Source: Agelas oroides (lineage: Eukaryota > Porifera > Demospongiae > Agelasida > Agelasidae). From it: a DNA stretch of 64,000 nt. Shown here in pieces: positions 37,261 through 49,577 of this stretch (positions are counted from its first letter, which is position 1; each line of letters begins with the position of its first letter). The DNA lies in assembly GCA_949130485.1 (NCBI GenBank), contig OX422193.1:4570871-4634870 (forward strand). Reading direction: 5' to 3'. Made by a program: the position numbers and the translations under genes. The notes beneath the pieces were generated by a model, which ran no database searches, was not told where the DNA came from, and worked only from the letters and a program-made list of their open reading frames with translations.

Positions 37261-37830
37261 TTCACCACTGTGCAGGTGCTGTGAAGCTTGTGCAAGCCTG
37301 TTTAAGAGCCAGGAAAGATCGGGAAAGCAGTTTTCACCACTGTGGAGGTCCTGTGAGGCTCGTTCAAGCCTGTTTATGTGCGTGAAAGCTCTGTCAAAGC
37401 TGTTTTAACCACAGTATAGGTCCTGTGAAGCTTGTGCAAGCCTGTTTAAGTGTCAGGAAAGATCTAGAAAACAGTTTTCATCTCGTGTGAGGCTCGTCCC
37501 TACCAGTTTAAATGCGGGCAAGGTCTGAAACAGCTGTTTTAACCGCCGTGGAGGAGCTTTGAAGCACATGCAGGCCTGTTTATGTGCCAGGAAAGATCAC
37601 TGTGGAGGTCCTGTAAAGCTCGTGCAAGCCGGTTTATGTGCAGGAAACGTCTAACAAAGCCGTTTTAACCCCCGTGAAGGTGCTATGAGGCTCATGCCAG
37701 CCAGTTTAAATGCGGGAAATGTGTGAAACAGCTGTTTTAACCGCCGTGGAGGAGCTTTGATGCACAAACAGGCCTGTTTATGTGCCAGGAAAGATCTAAA
37801 AAGCAGTTTTCATCACTGTGCAGGTCCTGT
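37261..37830 (+). repeat. Segmental duplicate (pair at 49609-50178)
   Basis: The sequence matches 49609-50178 at a constant offset of 12,348, including the variants GTGAAGCTTGTGCAAG, GTTTATGTGCAGGAAACG and GATGCACAAACAGG. With the shared TGGTGGG element immediately upstream, this shows that the satellite and its insertion were duplicated together before the 37-kb copy received its second insertion and deletion. Confidence 0.8.
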
Positions 37831-40009
37831 GAAACTCATGCAAGCCTGTTTATGTGTTAGAAAACAACTGGAAAGCAGTTTTCACCACTGTGGAGGTACT
37901 GCAAACCTTGTCCAAGCATGTTTAATAGCGGTTTTCACCACTGTGCAGGTGCTGTGAATCTCGTGCAAACCTGTTTAAGAGCCAGGAAAGATCGGGAAAG
38001 CAGTTTTCACCACTGTGGAGGTCCTGTGAGGCTCGTCCCAGCCTGTTTAAATGCGGGAAAGGTCTCAAACAGCTGTTTTAACAGCCGTGAAGGAGGTTTG
38101 ATGCACGTGCAGGCCTGTTTATGTGCCCGGAAAGATCTAGAAAGCTGTTTTCATCACTGTGCAGGTACAGTGAAGCTCGTGAAAGTTTGTTTAAGAGCCA
38201 GCAATAATCGATAAAGCGGTTTTCAGCACTGTGCAGGTGCTGTGAAGCTCGTGCAAGCCTGTTTAAGAGACAGGAAAGATCGGGAAAGCAGTTTTCACCG
38301 CAGTTGAGGTCGTGTGAAGCTCGTGCAAGCCTGTTTATATGTCAGGAAAGATCGAGAAAGCAGTTTTCACAACTGTGCAGGTCCTGTGAAGCTCGTACAA
38401 GCCTGTTTAGTAGGCAGGAAAGATCTAGAAAGCAGTTTTCACAACTGTGTAGGTCCTGTGAAACTCGTGCAAGTCTGTTTAAGTGCGGGAAGCGTCTGAC
38501 AAATTTAACCGCCGAGAAAGTGCTGTGAAGCTCGTGCAAGCCTGTGTAAGTGTCAGGAAAGATCTAGAAAGCAGTTATCACCACAATGGAAGTCTTGTGA
38601 GGCTCGTCAAATCTGTTTATGAGCCAGAAAAGACCTAGAAAGCAGTTTTCACCACTGTGGAGGCACTGTGAAGCTCGTCCAAGCCTGTTTAAGTGTCAGG
38701 AAGGATCTAGAAAGCGGTTTTCACCACTGTGCAGGTCCTGTGAAGCTCGTACAAGCCTGATTAGGAGCCAGGAAAGATCGAGAAAGTAGTTTTCACCGCT
38801 GTGGAGGTCCTGTGAAGCTCGTTCAATCTTGTGTAAGTGCGGGGAAGGTCTGACAAAAACCGTTTAAACCGCCGTGGACGCTCTATGAAGCTCGTTCAAG
38901 CCTGTTTATGCTCCAGGAAAGATCTAGAAAGCGGTTTTCACAACTGCTGCAGGTCCTGTGAAGCTCGTGCAAGCCTGTTTACGTGTTAGAAAAGAACTGG
39001 AAAGCAGTTTTCACCACTGTGGAGGTACTGCAAACCTCGTCCAAGCATGTTTAATAGCGGTTTTCACCACTGTGCAGGTGCTGTGAATCTCGTGCAAGCC
39101 TGTTTAAGAGCCAGGAAAGATCGGGAAAGCAGTTTTCACCACTGTGGAGGTCCTGTGATGCTCGTCCCAGCCTGTTTAAATGCGGGAAAGGTCTGAAACA
39201 GCTGTTTTAACAGCCGTGGAGGAGTTTTGAAGCACGTGCAGGCTGTTTATGTGCCAGGAAAGATCTAGAAAGCAGTTTTCACAACTGTGCAGGTCCTGTA
39301 AAGCTCGTGCAAGCCTGTTTAAGTGCGGGAAATGTCTGACAAATCCGTTTTAACCGCCGAGAATTTGCTGTGAAACTCGTGCAAGCATATATAAGTGTCA
39401 GGAAAGATCTAGAAAGCAGTTATCACCACAGTGGAAGTCTTGTGAGGCTCGTGCAAGCCTGTTTATGAGCCAGAAGAGACCTATAAAGCGGTTTTCACCA
39501 CTGTGCAGGTGCTGTGAAGCTCGTGCAAACCTGTTTAAGAGCCAGGAAAGATCGGGAAAGCAGTTTTCACCACTGTGGAGATCCTGTGAGGCTCGTTCAA
39601 GCCTGTTTAAGTGCGGGAAACGTCTGACAAAGCCGTTTTAACCCCCGTGAAAATGCTATGAGGCTCATGCCAGCCTGTTTAAATGCGGGAAAGGTCTGAA
39701 ACAGCTGTTTTAACCGCCGTGGAGGAGCTTTGAAGCACGTGCAGGCCTGTTTAGGTGTCAGAAAAGAACTGGAAAGCAGTTTTCACCACTGTGGAGGTCC
39801 TGTGAAGCTCATCCCAGCATGTTTAAATGCGGGAAAGGTGTGAAACAGCTGTTTTAACAGCCGTGGAGGAGGTTTGAAGTACGTCCAGGCTGTTTATGGG
39901 GCAGGAAAGATCTAGAAAGCAGTTTTCACAACTGTGCAGGTCCTGTGAAGCTCGTGCAAGCCTGTTTAAGTGCGGGAAACGTCTGACAAATCCGTTTAAA
40001 CCGCCGAGA

Positions 40010-40958
40010 ATGTGCTGTGAAGCTCGTGCAAGCATATATACGTGTCAGGAAAGATCTAGAAAGCAGTTATCACCACAGTGGAAGTCTTGTAAGGCTCGTG
40101 CAAGTCTGTTTATGAGCCAGAAAAGACCTAGAAAGCAGTCTTCACCACTGTGGAGGCACTGTGAAGATAGTGCAAGCCTGTTTATGTGCAAGGAAAGTTC
40201 TGGAAAGTGGTTTTCACCACTGTACTGCTCCTGTGAATCTCGTGTAAGCCTGTTTAAGTGTCAGGAAAGAACTAGAAAGCAGTTTTCAGCACTGTAGAGG
40301 TCCTGTAAGGCTCGTCCCAGCCTGTTTCCATGCGGGAAAGGTCTGAAACAGCTGTTTTAACAGCCGTGGAGGAGCTTTGATGCACGTGCAGGCCTGTTTA
40401 TGTCCCCGGATAGATCGAGAAAGCAGTTTTCATCACTGTGCAAGTCCAGTGAAGCTCGTGAAAGTTTGTTTAAGAGGTAGGAAAAATCGGTAAAGCAGTT
40501 TTCAGCACTGTACAGATGCTGTAAAGCTCGTGCAAGCCTGTTTAAGTGCGGGAAACGTCTGAGAAAGCCCAGTGAAGGTGCTATGAGGCTCATGCCAGCC
40601 TTTTTAAAAGCGGGAAATGTTTGAAACAGCTCTTTTAACCGCCGTGGAGGAGCTTTGATGCACATACAGGCCTGTTTATGTGCCCGGAAAGATCTAGAAA
40701 GTAGTTTTCATCACTGTGCAGGTGCTGTGAAGCTCGTGCAAGCTTGTTTAAGAACCAGGAAAAATCGATAATGCTGTTTTCAGCACTGTGCAGGTGCTGT
40801 GAAGCTCGTGCAAGCCTGTTTAAGAGCCAGGAAAGATCGGGAAAGCAGTTTTCACGGCTGTTGAGGTCCTGTGAAGCTCGTACAATCTTGTTTAAGTGCG
40901 GGAAAGGTCTGACAAAAACGGTTTCAACCGCCGTTGAGGCCCTATGAAGGTCGTTCAA
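40010..40958 (+). repeat. Segmental duplicate (pair at 33118-34067)
   Basis: Partner of the 33.1-34.1 kb segment. The minus-strand open frames that end at 33774 and 34067 reappear here ending at 40665 and 40958. Small differences include TATATACG here against TATATAAG there in the TATA-like monomer. Confidence 0.75.
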
Positions 40959-41284
40959 GCCTGTTTAAGTGCGGGAAACGTCTGAGAAAGCCCTGTGAAG
41001 GTGCTATGAGGCTCATGCCAGCCTTTCTAAAAGCGGGAAATGTTTGAAACAGCTCTTTTAACCGCCGTGGAGGAGCTTTGATGCACATACAGGCCTGTTT
41101 ATGTGCCCGGAAAGATCTAGAAAGTAGTTTTCATCACTGTGCAGGTGCTGTGAAGCTCGTGCAAGCCTGTTTAAGAGCCAGGAAAGATCGGGAAAGCTGT
41201 TTTCACCGCTGTTGAGGTTCTGTGAAGCTCGTACAATCTTGTTTAAGTGTGGGATAGGTCGGACAAAAACGGTTTTAACCGCCA

Positions 41285-43763
41285 TTGAGGCCCAATGAAG
41301 GTCGTGCAAGCCTGTTTAAGTGTTCGGAAAGATCTAGAAAGCAGCTTTTACCGCTGTGGAGGTCCTGTCAGGATCGTGCAAGCCTGTTTATGAGCCAGAA
41401 AAGACCTAGAAAGCAGTTTTCACCACTGTGGTGGCCGTGTGAAGATAGTGCAAGCCTGTTTATGTGCAAGGAAAGTTCTGGAAAGCGGTTTTCACCACTG
41501 TACTGTTCCTGTGAAGCTCGTGTAAGCCTGTTTAAGTGTCAGGAAAGAACTAGAAAGCAGTTTTCAGCACTGTAGAGGTCCTGTGAGGCTCGTCCCAGCC
41601 TGTTTCCATGCGGGAAAGGTCTGAAACAGCTGTTTTAACAGCCGTGGAGGAGCTTTGATGCACGTGCAGGCCTGTTAATTATGCCCGGAAAGATCTAGAA
41701 AGCAGCTTTCACCACTGTGCAGGTGCTGTGAAGCTCGTGCAAGCCTGTTTAAGAGCCAGGAAAGATCGGGAAAGCTGTTTTCACCGCTGTTGAGGTTCTG
41801 TGAAGCTCGTACAATCTTGTTTAAGTGTGGGATAGGTCGGACAAAAACGGTTTTAACCGCCATTGAGGCCCAATGAAGGTCGTGCAAGCCTGTTTATGTA
41901 TCAGGAAAGATCTGGAAAGCAGTTTTCACCGCTGTGGAGGTCCTGTGAGGATCGTGCAAACCTGTTTATGAGCTAGAAAAGACCTAGAAAGCAGTTTTCA
42001 CCACTGTGGAGGCCCTGTGAAGATAGTGCAAGCCTGTTTATGTGCAAGGAAAGTTCTGGAAAGCGGTTTTCACCACTGTATTGCTCCTGCGAAGCTCGTG
42101 TAAGCCTGTTTAAGTGTCAGGAAAGAACTAGAGAGCAGTTTTCAGCACTGTAGTGGTCCTGTGAGGCTCGTCCCAGCCTGTTTACATGCGGGAAAGGTCT
42201 GAAACAGCTGTTTTAACCACCGTGGAGGAGCTTTCATTCACGTGCAGGCCTGTTTATGTACCCGGAAAGATCTAGAAAGCAGTTTTCATCACTGTGCAGG
42301 TCCTATGAAGCTCGTGGAAGCTTGTTTAAGAGCCAGGAAAAATTGATAATGCTGTTTTCAGCACTGTGCAGGTGCTGTGAAGCTCGTGCAAGCCTGTTTA
42401 AGAGCCAGGAAAGATCGGGAAAGCAGTTTTCACGGCTGTTGAGGTCCTGTGAAGCTCGTACAATCTTGTTTAAGTGCGAGAAAGGTCTGACAAAAACGGT
42501 TTCAACCGCCGTTGAGGCCCTATGAAGGTCGTTCAAGCCTGTTTAAGTGTTCGGAAAGATCTAGAAAGCAGCTTTTACCGCTGTGGAGGTCCTGTCAGGA
42601 TCGTGCAAGCCTGTTTATGAGCCAGAAAAGACCTAGAAAGCAGTTTTCACCACTGTGGTGGCCGTGTGAAGATAGTGCAAGCCTGTTTATGTGCAAGGAA
42701 AGCTCTGGAAAGCTGTTTTCACCACTGTACTGTTCCTGTGAAGCTCGTGTAAGCCTGTTTAAGTGTCAGGAAAGAACTAGAAAGCAGTTTTCAGCACTGT
42801 AGAGGTCCTGTGAGGCTCGTCCCAGCCTGTTTCCATGCGGGAAAGGTCTGAAACAGCTGTTTTAACAGCCGTGGAGGAGCTTTGATGCACGTGCAGGCCT
42901 GTTAATTATGCCCGGAAAGATCTAGAAAGCAGCTTTCACCACTGTGCAGGTGCTGTGAAGCTCGTGCAAGCCTGTTTAAGAGCCAGGAAAGATCGGGAAA
43001 GCTGTTTTCACCGCTGTTGAGGTTCTGTGAAGCTCGTACAATCTTGTTTAAGTGTGGGATAGGTCGGACAAAAACGGTTTTAACCGCCATTGAGGCCCAA
43101 TGAAGGTCGTGCAAGCCTGTTTATGTATCAGGAAAGATCTGGAAAGCAGTTTTCACCGCTGTGGAGGTCCTGTGAGGATCGTGCAAACCTGTTTATGAGC
43201 TAGAAAAGACCTAGAAAGCAGTTTTCACCACTGTGGAGGCCCTGTGAAGATAGTGCAAGCCTGTTTATGTGCAAGGAAAGTTCTGGAAAGCGGTTTTCAC
43301 CACTGTATTGCTCCTGCGAAGCTCGTGTAAGCCTGTTTAAGTGTCAGGAAAGAACTAGAGAGCAGTTTTCAGCACTGTAGTGGTCCTGTGAGGCTCGTCC
43401 CAGCCTGTTTACATGCGGGAAAGGTCTGAAACAGCTGTTTTAACCACCGTGGAGGAGCTTTCATTCACGTGCAGGCCTGTTTATGTACCCGGAAAGATCT
43501 AGAAAGCAGTTTTCATCACTGTGCAGGTCCTATGAAGCTCGTGGAAGCTTGTTTAAGAGCCAGGAAAAATCGATAAAACAGTTTTCAGCACTGTGCAGGT
43601 GCTGTGAAGCTCGTGCAAGCCTGTTTAAGAGCCAGGAATGATCGGGAAAGCAGTTTTCACGGCTGTTGAGGTCCTGTGAAGCTCGTACAATCTTGTTTAA
43701 GTGCGGGAAAGGTCTGACAAAAACGGTTTCAACCGCCGTTGAGGCCCTATGAAGGTCGTTCAA
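41285..43763 (+). repeat. Tandem pair of a 1,227-bp higher-order unit
   Basis: Three independent marker frames repeat exactly 1,227 bp apart (41285/42512, 41675/42902, 42303/43530), and so do odd variants such as GGCCTGTTAATTATGCCCGG (41669 and 42896) and AAGTGTGGGATAGGTCGG. The two copies are close to identical. The unit is about 17 monomers. The copies differ slightly, for example AAATTGATAATGCTG against AAATCGATAAAACAG. Confidence 0.85.
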
Positions 43764-44179
43764 ATCTGTTTAAGTGCGGGAAACGTCTGAGAAAGCCCTG
43801 TGAAGGTGCTATGAGGCTCATGCCAGCCTTTTTAAAAGCGGGAAATGTTTGAAACAGCTCTTTTAACCGCCGTGGAGGAGCTTTGATGCACATACAGGCC
43901 TGTTTATGTGCCCGGAAAGATCTAGAAAGTAGTTTTCATCACTGTGCAGGTGCTGTGAAGCTCGTGCAAGCTTGTTTAAGAGCCAGGAAAAATTGATAAT
44001 GCTGTTTTCACCACTGTGCAGGTGCTGTGAATCTCGTGCAAGCCTGTTTAAGAGCCAGGAAAGATCGGGAAAGCAGTTTTCACCACTGTTGAGGTCTTGT
44101 GAAGCTCGTACAATCTTGTTTAAGTGCGGGAAAGGTCAGACAAAAACGGTTTCAACCGCCGTGGAGGCCCTATGAAGGT

Positions 44180-46033
44180 CATGCAAGCCTCTTTAAGTGT
44201 CCGGAAAGATCTAGAAAGCAGTTTTCACCGCTGTGGAAGTCCTGTGAGGATCGTAGAAGCTTGTTTATGAGCCACAAATGACCTAGAAAGCAGTTTTCAC
44301 CACTGTGGAGGCCCTGTGAAGATAGTGCAAGCCTGTTTATGTGCAAGGAATGTTCTGGAAAGCGGTTTTCACCACTGTACTGCTCCTGTGAAGCTCGTGT
44401 AAGCCTGTTTAAGTGTCAGGAAAGAACTAGAAAGCAGTTTTCAGCACTGTGGAGTTCCTGTGAGGTTCGTCCCAGCCTGTTTCCATGCTGTAAAGGTCTG
44501 AAAGAGCTGTTTTAACCGCCGTGGAGGAGCTTTGATGCACGTGCAGGCCAGTTTATGTGCCCGGAAAGATCTAGAAAGCAGTTTTCATTACTGTGCAGGT
44601 CCTGTGAAGCTCGTGCAAGCTTGTTTAAGAACCAGGCAAAATCGATAAAGCAGTTTTCAGCACTGTGCATGTGCTGTGAAGCTCGTGCAAGCCTGTTTAA
44701 GTGCGAGAAACGTCTGACAAAAAACTGTGAAGGTGCTATGAGGCTGATGCAAGCCTGTTTAAATCCGCGAAAGGTTTGAAACAGCTGTTTTAACCGCCGT
44801 GGAGGAGCTTTGATGCACATACAGGCCTGTTTATGTGCCCGGAAAGATCTAGAAAGTAGTTTTGATCACAGTGCATGTGCTGTGAAGCTCGTGCAAGCTT
44901 GTTTAAGAGCCAGGAAAAATCGATAAAGTTGTTTTCAGCACTGTGCGGGTGGTGTGAAGCACGTGTAAGCCTGTTTAAGAGCCAGGAAAGATCGGGAAAG
45001 CAGTTTTCACCGCTGTTGAGGTCCTGTGAAGCTCGTACAATCTTGTTTAAGTGCGGGAATGGTCTGACAAAAACGGTTTCAACCGCCGTGGAGGCCCTAT
45101 GAAGGTCGTTCAAGCCTTTTTAAGTGTCCGGGAAGATCTAGAAAGCAGTTTTCACCGCTGTGGAAGTCCTGTGAGGATCGTAGAAGCTTGTTCATGAGCC
45201 AGAAATGACCTAGAAAGCAGTTTTCACCACTGTGGAGGCCCTGTGAAGATAGTTCAAGCCTGTTTATGTGCAAGGAATGTTCTGGAAAGCGGTTTTCACC
45301 ACTGTACTGCTCCTGTGAAGCTCGTGTAAGCCTGTTTAAGTGTCAGGAAAGAACTAGAAAGCAGTTTTCAGCACTGTGGAGGTCCTGTGAGGTTCGTCCC
45401 AGCCTGTTTCCATGCTGTAAAGGTCTGAAAGAGCTGTTTTAACCGCCGTGGAGGAGCTTTGATGCACGTGCAGGCCAGTTTATGTGCCCGGAAAGATCTA
45501 GAAAGCAGTTTTCATCACTGTGCAGGTCCTGTGAAGCTCGTGCAAGCTTGTTTAAGAGCCAGGCAAAATCGATAAAGCAGTTTTCAGCACTGTGCATGTG
45601 CTGTGAAGCTCGTGCAAGCCTGTTTAAGTGCGAGAAACGTCTGACAAAACCCTGTGAAGGTGCTATGAGGCTCATGCAAGCCTGTTTAAATGCTCGAAAG
45701 GTTTGAAACAGCTGTTTTAACCGCCGTGGAGGAGCTTTGATGCACATACAGGCCTGTTTATGTGCCCGGAAAGATCTAGAAAGTAGTTTTGATCACAGTT
45801 CATGTGCTGTGAAGCTCGTGCAAGCTTGTTTAAGAGCCAGGAAAAATCGATAAAGTTGTTTTCAGCACTGTGCGGGTGGTGTGAAGCACGTGTAAGCCTG
45901 TTTAAGAGCCAGGAAAGATCGGGAAAGCAGTTTTCACCGCTGTTGAGGTCCTGTGAAGCTCGTACAATCTTGTTTAAGTACGGGAAAGGTCTGACAAAAA
46001 CGGTTTCAACCGCCGTGGAGGCCCTATGAAGGT
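44180..46033 (+). repeat. Tandem pair of a 927-bp higher-order unit
   Basis: The frames at 44512/45439, 44555/45482, 44790/45717 and 44875/45802 repeat 927 bp apart. Shared rare variants include CATGCTGTAAAGGTCTGAAAG and GTGCGGGTGGTGTGAAGC. The unit is about 13 monomers and one is shortened by a deletion around GTCTGACAAA (AAACTGTG or ACCCTGTG follows). Confidence 0.85.
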
Positions 46034-46093
46034 CGTGCAAGGCTGTTTAAGTGTCTGGAAAGATCTAGAAAGCAGTTTTCACCGCTGTGGAGG

Positions 46094-46960
46094 TCCTGTG
46101 AAGATCGTGCAAGCCAGTTTATGAGCCAGAAAAGACCTAGAAAGCAGTTTTCACCACTGTGGAGGCACTGCAAACCTCGTCCAAGCATGTTTAAGTGACA
46201 GGAAATATCTAGAAAGCGGTTTTCACCAATGTGCAGGTCCTGTGAAACTCGTGGAAGCCTGTTTAAGTGCCAGGAAAGATCTAGAAAGCAGATTTCACCA
46301 CTGTGGAGGTCCTGTGAAGCTCGTGCAAGCCTGTTTAAGTGTCAGGAAAGACCTAGAAAACAGTTTTCTTCACTGTGGAGGTCGTGTGAGGCTCGTCCCT
46401 GCCAGTTTAAATGTGGGCAAGGTCTGAAACAGCTGTTTTAACCGCCATGGAGGAGCTTTGAAGCACGTGCGGCCTGTTTATATGCCAGGAAAGATCACTG
46501 TGCAGGTCCTGTGAAGCTTGTGCAAGGCTGTTGAAGTGTGGGAAACGTCTGACAAAGCCATTTTAAACGGTTGCATGAGGCTCATGCCAGCCTGTTTAAA
46601 TGCGGGAAAGGTGTGAAACAGCTGCTTTAACCGCCGTGGAGGAGCTTTGATGCACATACAGGCCTGTTTATGTGCCAGGAAAGATCTAGGAAGCAGTTTT
46701 CACAACTGTGCAAGTCCTGTGAAGCTCGTGCAAACCTGTTTAAGTGCGGGAAACGTCTGACAAATTCGTTTTAACCGCCGAGAATGTGCTGTGATATATA
46801 AATATGTGAGCATATATAAGTGTCAGGAAAGATCTAGAAAGCAGTTATCACCACAGTGGAAGTCTTGTGAGGCTCGTGCAAGCCTGTTTATGAGCCAGAA
46901 AAGACCTAGAAAGCAGTTTTCACCACTGTGGAGGCACTGCAAACCTCGTCCAAGCATGTT
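46094..46960 (+). repeat. Segmental duplicate (pair at 35770-36636)
   Basis: Second copy of the segment described at 35.8-36.6 kb, with the GTGATATATAAATATGTGAG signature at 46792. Here the final monomer continues uninterrupted as TGTTTAAGTGACAGG, giving the empty-site form of the sequence that carries a transposon at 36640. Confidence 0.75.
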
Positions 46961-49238
46961 TAAGTGACAGGAAAGATCTAGAAAGCAGTTTTCACAACTG
47001 TGTAGGTCATGTGAAGCTCGTGCAAGCCTGTTTAAGTGCGGGAAACGTCTGACAAATTTAACCGCCGAGAAGGTGCTGTGAAACTCGTGCAAGCCTGTAT
47101 ACGTGTCAGGAAAGATCTAGAAAGCAGTTATCACGACAGTGGAAGTCTTGTGAGGCTCGTCAAATCTGTTTATGAGCCACAAAAGACCTAGAAAGCAGTT
47201 TTCACCACTGTGGAGGCACTGTGAAGCTCGTCCAACCCTGTTTAAGTGTCAGGAAGGGTCTAGAAAGCGGTTTTCACCATTCTGCAGGTCCTGTGAAGCT
47301 CGTACAAGCCTGTTTATGCGCCAGGAAAGATCTAGAAAGCGGTTTTCACCACTTCTGCAGGTCTTGTGAAGCTCGTGCAAGCCTGCTTACGTGTTAGAAA
47401 AGAACTGGAAAGCAATTTTCACCACTGTGGAGGTACTGCAAACCTCGTCCAAGCATGTTTAATAGCGGTTTTCACCACTGTGCAGGTGGTGTGAGTCTCG
47501 TGCAAGCCTGTTTAAGAGCTAGGAAAGATCGGGAAAGCAGTTTTCACCACTGTGGAGGTCCTGTGAGGCTCGTTCCAGCCTGTTTAAATGCGGGAAAGGT
47601 CTGAAACAGCTGTTTTAACAGCCGTGGAGGAGCTTTGAAGCACGTCCAGGCTGTTTATGTGCCAGGAAAGATCTAGGAAGCAGTTTTCACAACTGTGCTG
47701 GTCCTGTGAAGCTCGTGCAAGCCTTTAAAGTGCGGGAAACGTCTGACAAATCCGTTTTAACAGCCGAGAATGTCCTTTGAAGCTCGTGCAAGCATATATA
47801 TGTGTCAGGAAAGATCGGTAAAGCAGTTTTCACTGCTGTTGAGGTCGTGTGAAACTCGTGCAAGCCTGTTTCAGTGCGGAAAGCAAACGTCTCACAAAGT
47901 CGTTTTAACCGCCGTGAATGTGCTGTGAAGTTCGTACAATCTTGTTTAAGTGCGGGAAAGGTCTGACTAAATCCGTTTTAACCGCCGTGGAGGCCCTATG
48001 TAGCTGGTTCAAGCCTGTTTATGTGCCAGGAAAGATCTAGAAAGCGGTTTTCATCACTGCTGCAGGTCCTGTGAAGCTCGTGCAAGCATATTTAGGTGTC
48101 AGAAAAGAACTGGAAAGCAGTTTTCACCACTGTGAAGGTCCTGTGAGGCTCATCCCAGCCTGTTTAAATGCGGGAAAGGTCTGAAACAGCTGTTTTAACA
48201 GCCGTGGAGGAGCTTTGAAGCACGTCCAGGCTGTTTATGTGCCAGAAAAGATCTAGAAAGCAGTTTTCACAACTGTGCAGGTCCTGTGAAGCTCGTGCAA
48301 GCCTGTTTAAGTGCGGGAAATGTCTGACAGATCCGTTTAAACCGCCGAGAATGTGCTGTGAAGCTCGTGCAAGCATATATAAGTGTCAGGAAATATCTAG
48401 AAAGCAGTTATCACCACAGTGGAAGTTTTGTGAGGCTCGTGCAAGCCTGTTTATGAGCCAGAAAAGACCTAGAAAGCATTTTTCACCACTGTGGAGGCAC
48501 TGCGAAGCTCGTCCAAGCCTGTTTAAGTGTCAGGAAGGATCTAGAAAGCGGTTTTCACCACTGTGCAGGTCCTGTGAAGCTCGTACAAGCCTGATTAGGA
48601 GCCAGGAAAGATCGAGAAAGTAGTTTTCACCGCTGTGGAGGTCCTGTGAAGCTCGTTCAATCTTGTGTAAGTGCGGGGAAGGTCTGATAAAAACCGTTTA
48701 CACCGCCGTGGAGGCCCTATGAAGCTTCTTCAAGCCTGTTTATGCGCCAGGAAAGATCTAGAAAGCGACCGCTGCAGGTCCTGTGAAGCTCGTGCAAGCC
48801 TGTTTACATGTCAGAGAAGAACTGGAAAGCAGTTTTCACCACTGTGGAGGTCCTGTGAGGCTCGTCCCAGCCTGTTTAAATGCGGGAAAGGTCTGAAACA
48901 GCTGTTTTAACAGCCGTGGAGGAGCTTTGAAGCACGTCCAGGCTGTTCATGTTCCAGGAAAGATCTAGAAAGCAGTTTTCACAACTGTGCAGGTCCTGTG
49001 AAGCTCGTGCAAGCCTGTTTAACTGCGGGAAACGTCTGACAACTCCGTTTTAACCGTCGAGAATGTGCCGTGAAACTCGTGCAAGCATATATAAGTGTCA
49101 GGAAAGATCTAGAAAGCAGTTATCACCACAGTGGAAGTCTTGTGAGGCTCATGCAAGCCTGTTTATGAGCCAGAAAAGACCTAGAAAGCAGTTTCCACCA
49201 CTGTGGAGGCACTTCAAACCTCGTCCAAGCATGTTTAA

Positions 49239-49577
49239 TGGTGGGTAAAGGGGCTTGAAAATGAGGCCGAAAGTTCAGAAGTAGCAGGCAAGCTAAAATT
49301 GAATCCAGCCCTAGGCATTTGTCTAACCCTTTGTGGGTCGCAACCCTTGTCAGGTAGACCATGAATATCATTACAGGGTCGTGAATCTCATTTGCAGTGT
49401 CCAAGGTTAGGGTCCAGTGTGTTTCGGAGTCGTGGATCTCCACAAGGGCCATGCAAGGACAAGTAGTAGCCAACTCTGTGTGGTAAGCATTTACCTGACA
49501 CACTCCGACTCCATCTGTCAGCAGAGATCTCATGAATATCATTAAATGGCTGTTTTTAGGGCTCTTTTGTTCTCCCA
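49239..49577. mobile_element. 339-bp TTAA-flanked element (TGG...CCA ends)
   Basis: TTAA at 49235-49238 and at 49578-49581 flank an insert that begins TGGTGGGTAAAGG and ends TTGTTCTCCCA. Removing the insert and one TTAA restores the common monomer sequence CATGTTTAAGTGACAGG, which confirms the boundaries. The terminal inverted repeat is poor (TGG at one end, CCA at the other). CATGAATATCATTA occurs twice inside, near 49361 and 49531. TTAA duplication is used by piggyBac and Kolobok elements; the ends do not decide between them. A minus-strand frame of 151 codons spans this element and adjoining satellite and looks like chance. Confidence 0.82.

Larger units (their letters stand above)
37261..49238 (+). 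repeat. 72-bp complex satellite, block D
   Basis: Continuous satellite between the nested insertion and the TTAA at 49235-49238. It includes tandem pairs of 1,227 bp and 927 bp, several segmental duplicates of blocks C and E, and characteristic shortened monomers with CATGTTTAATAGCGG (near 37.92, 39.05 and 47.46 kb), in which about 20 bp between TTTAA and GCGG is missing. Monomer order is less regular than in the 4.9-12.4 kb domain. Confidence 0.93.
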
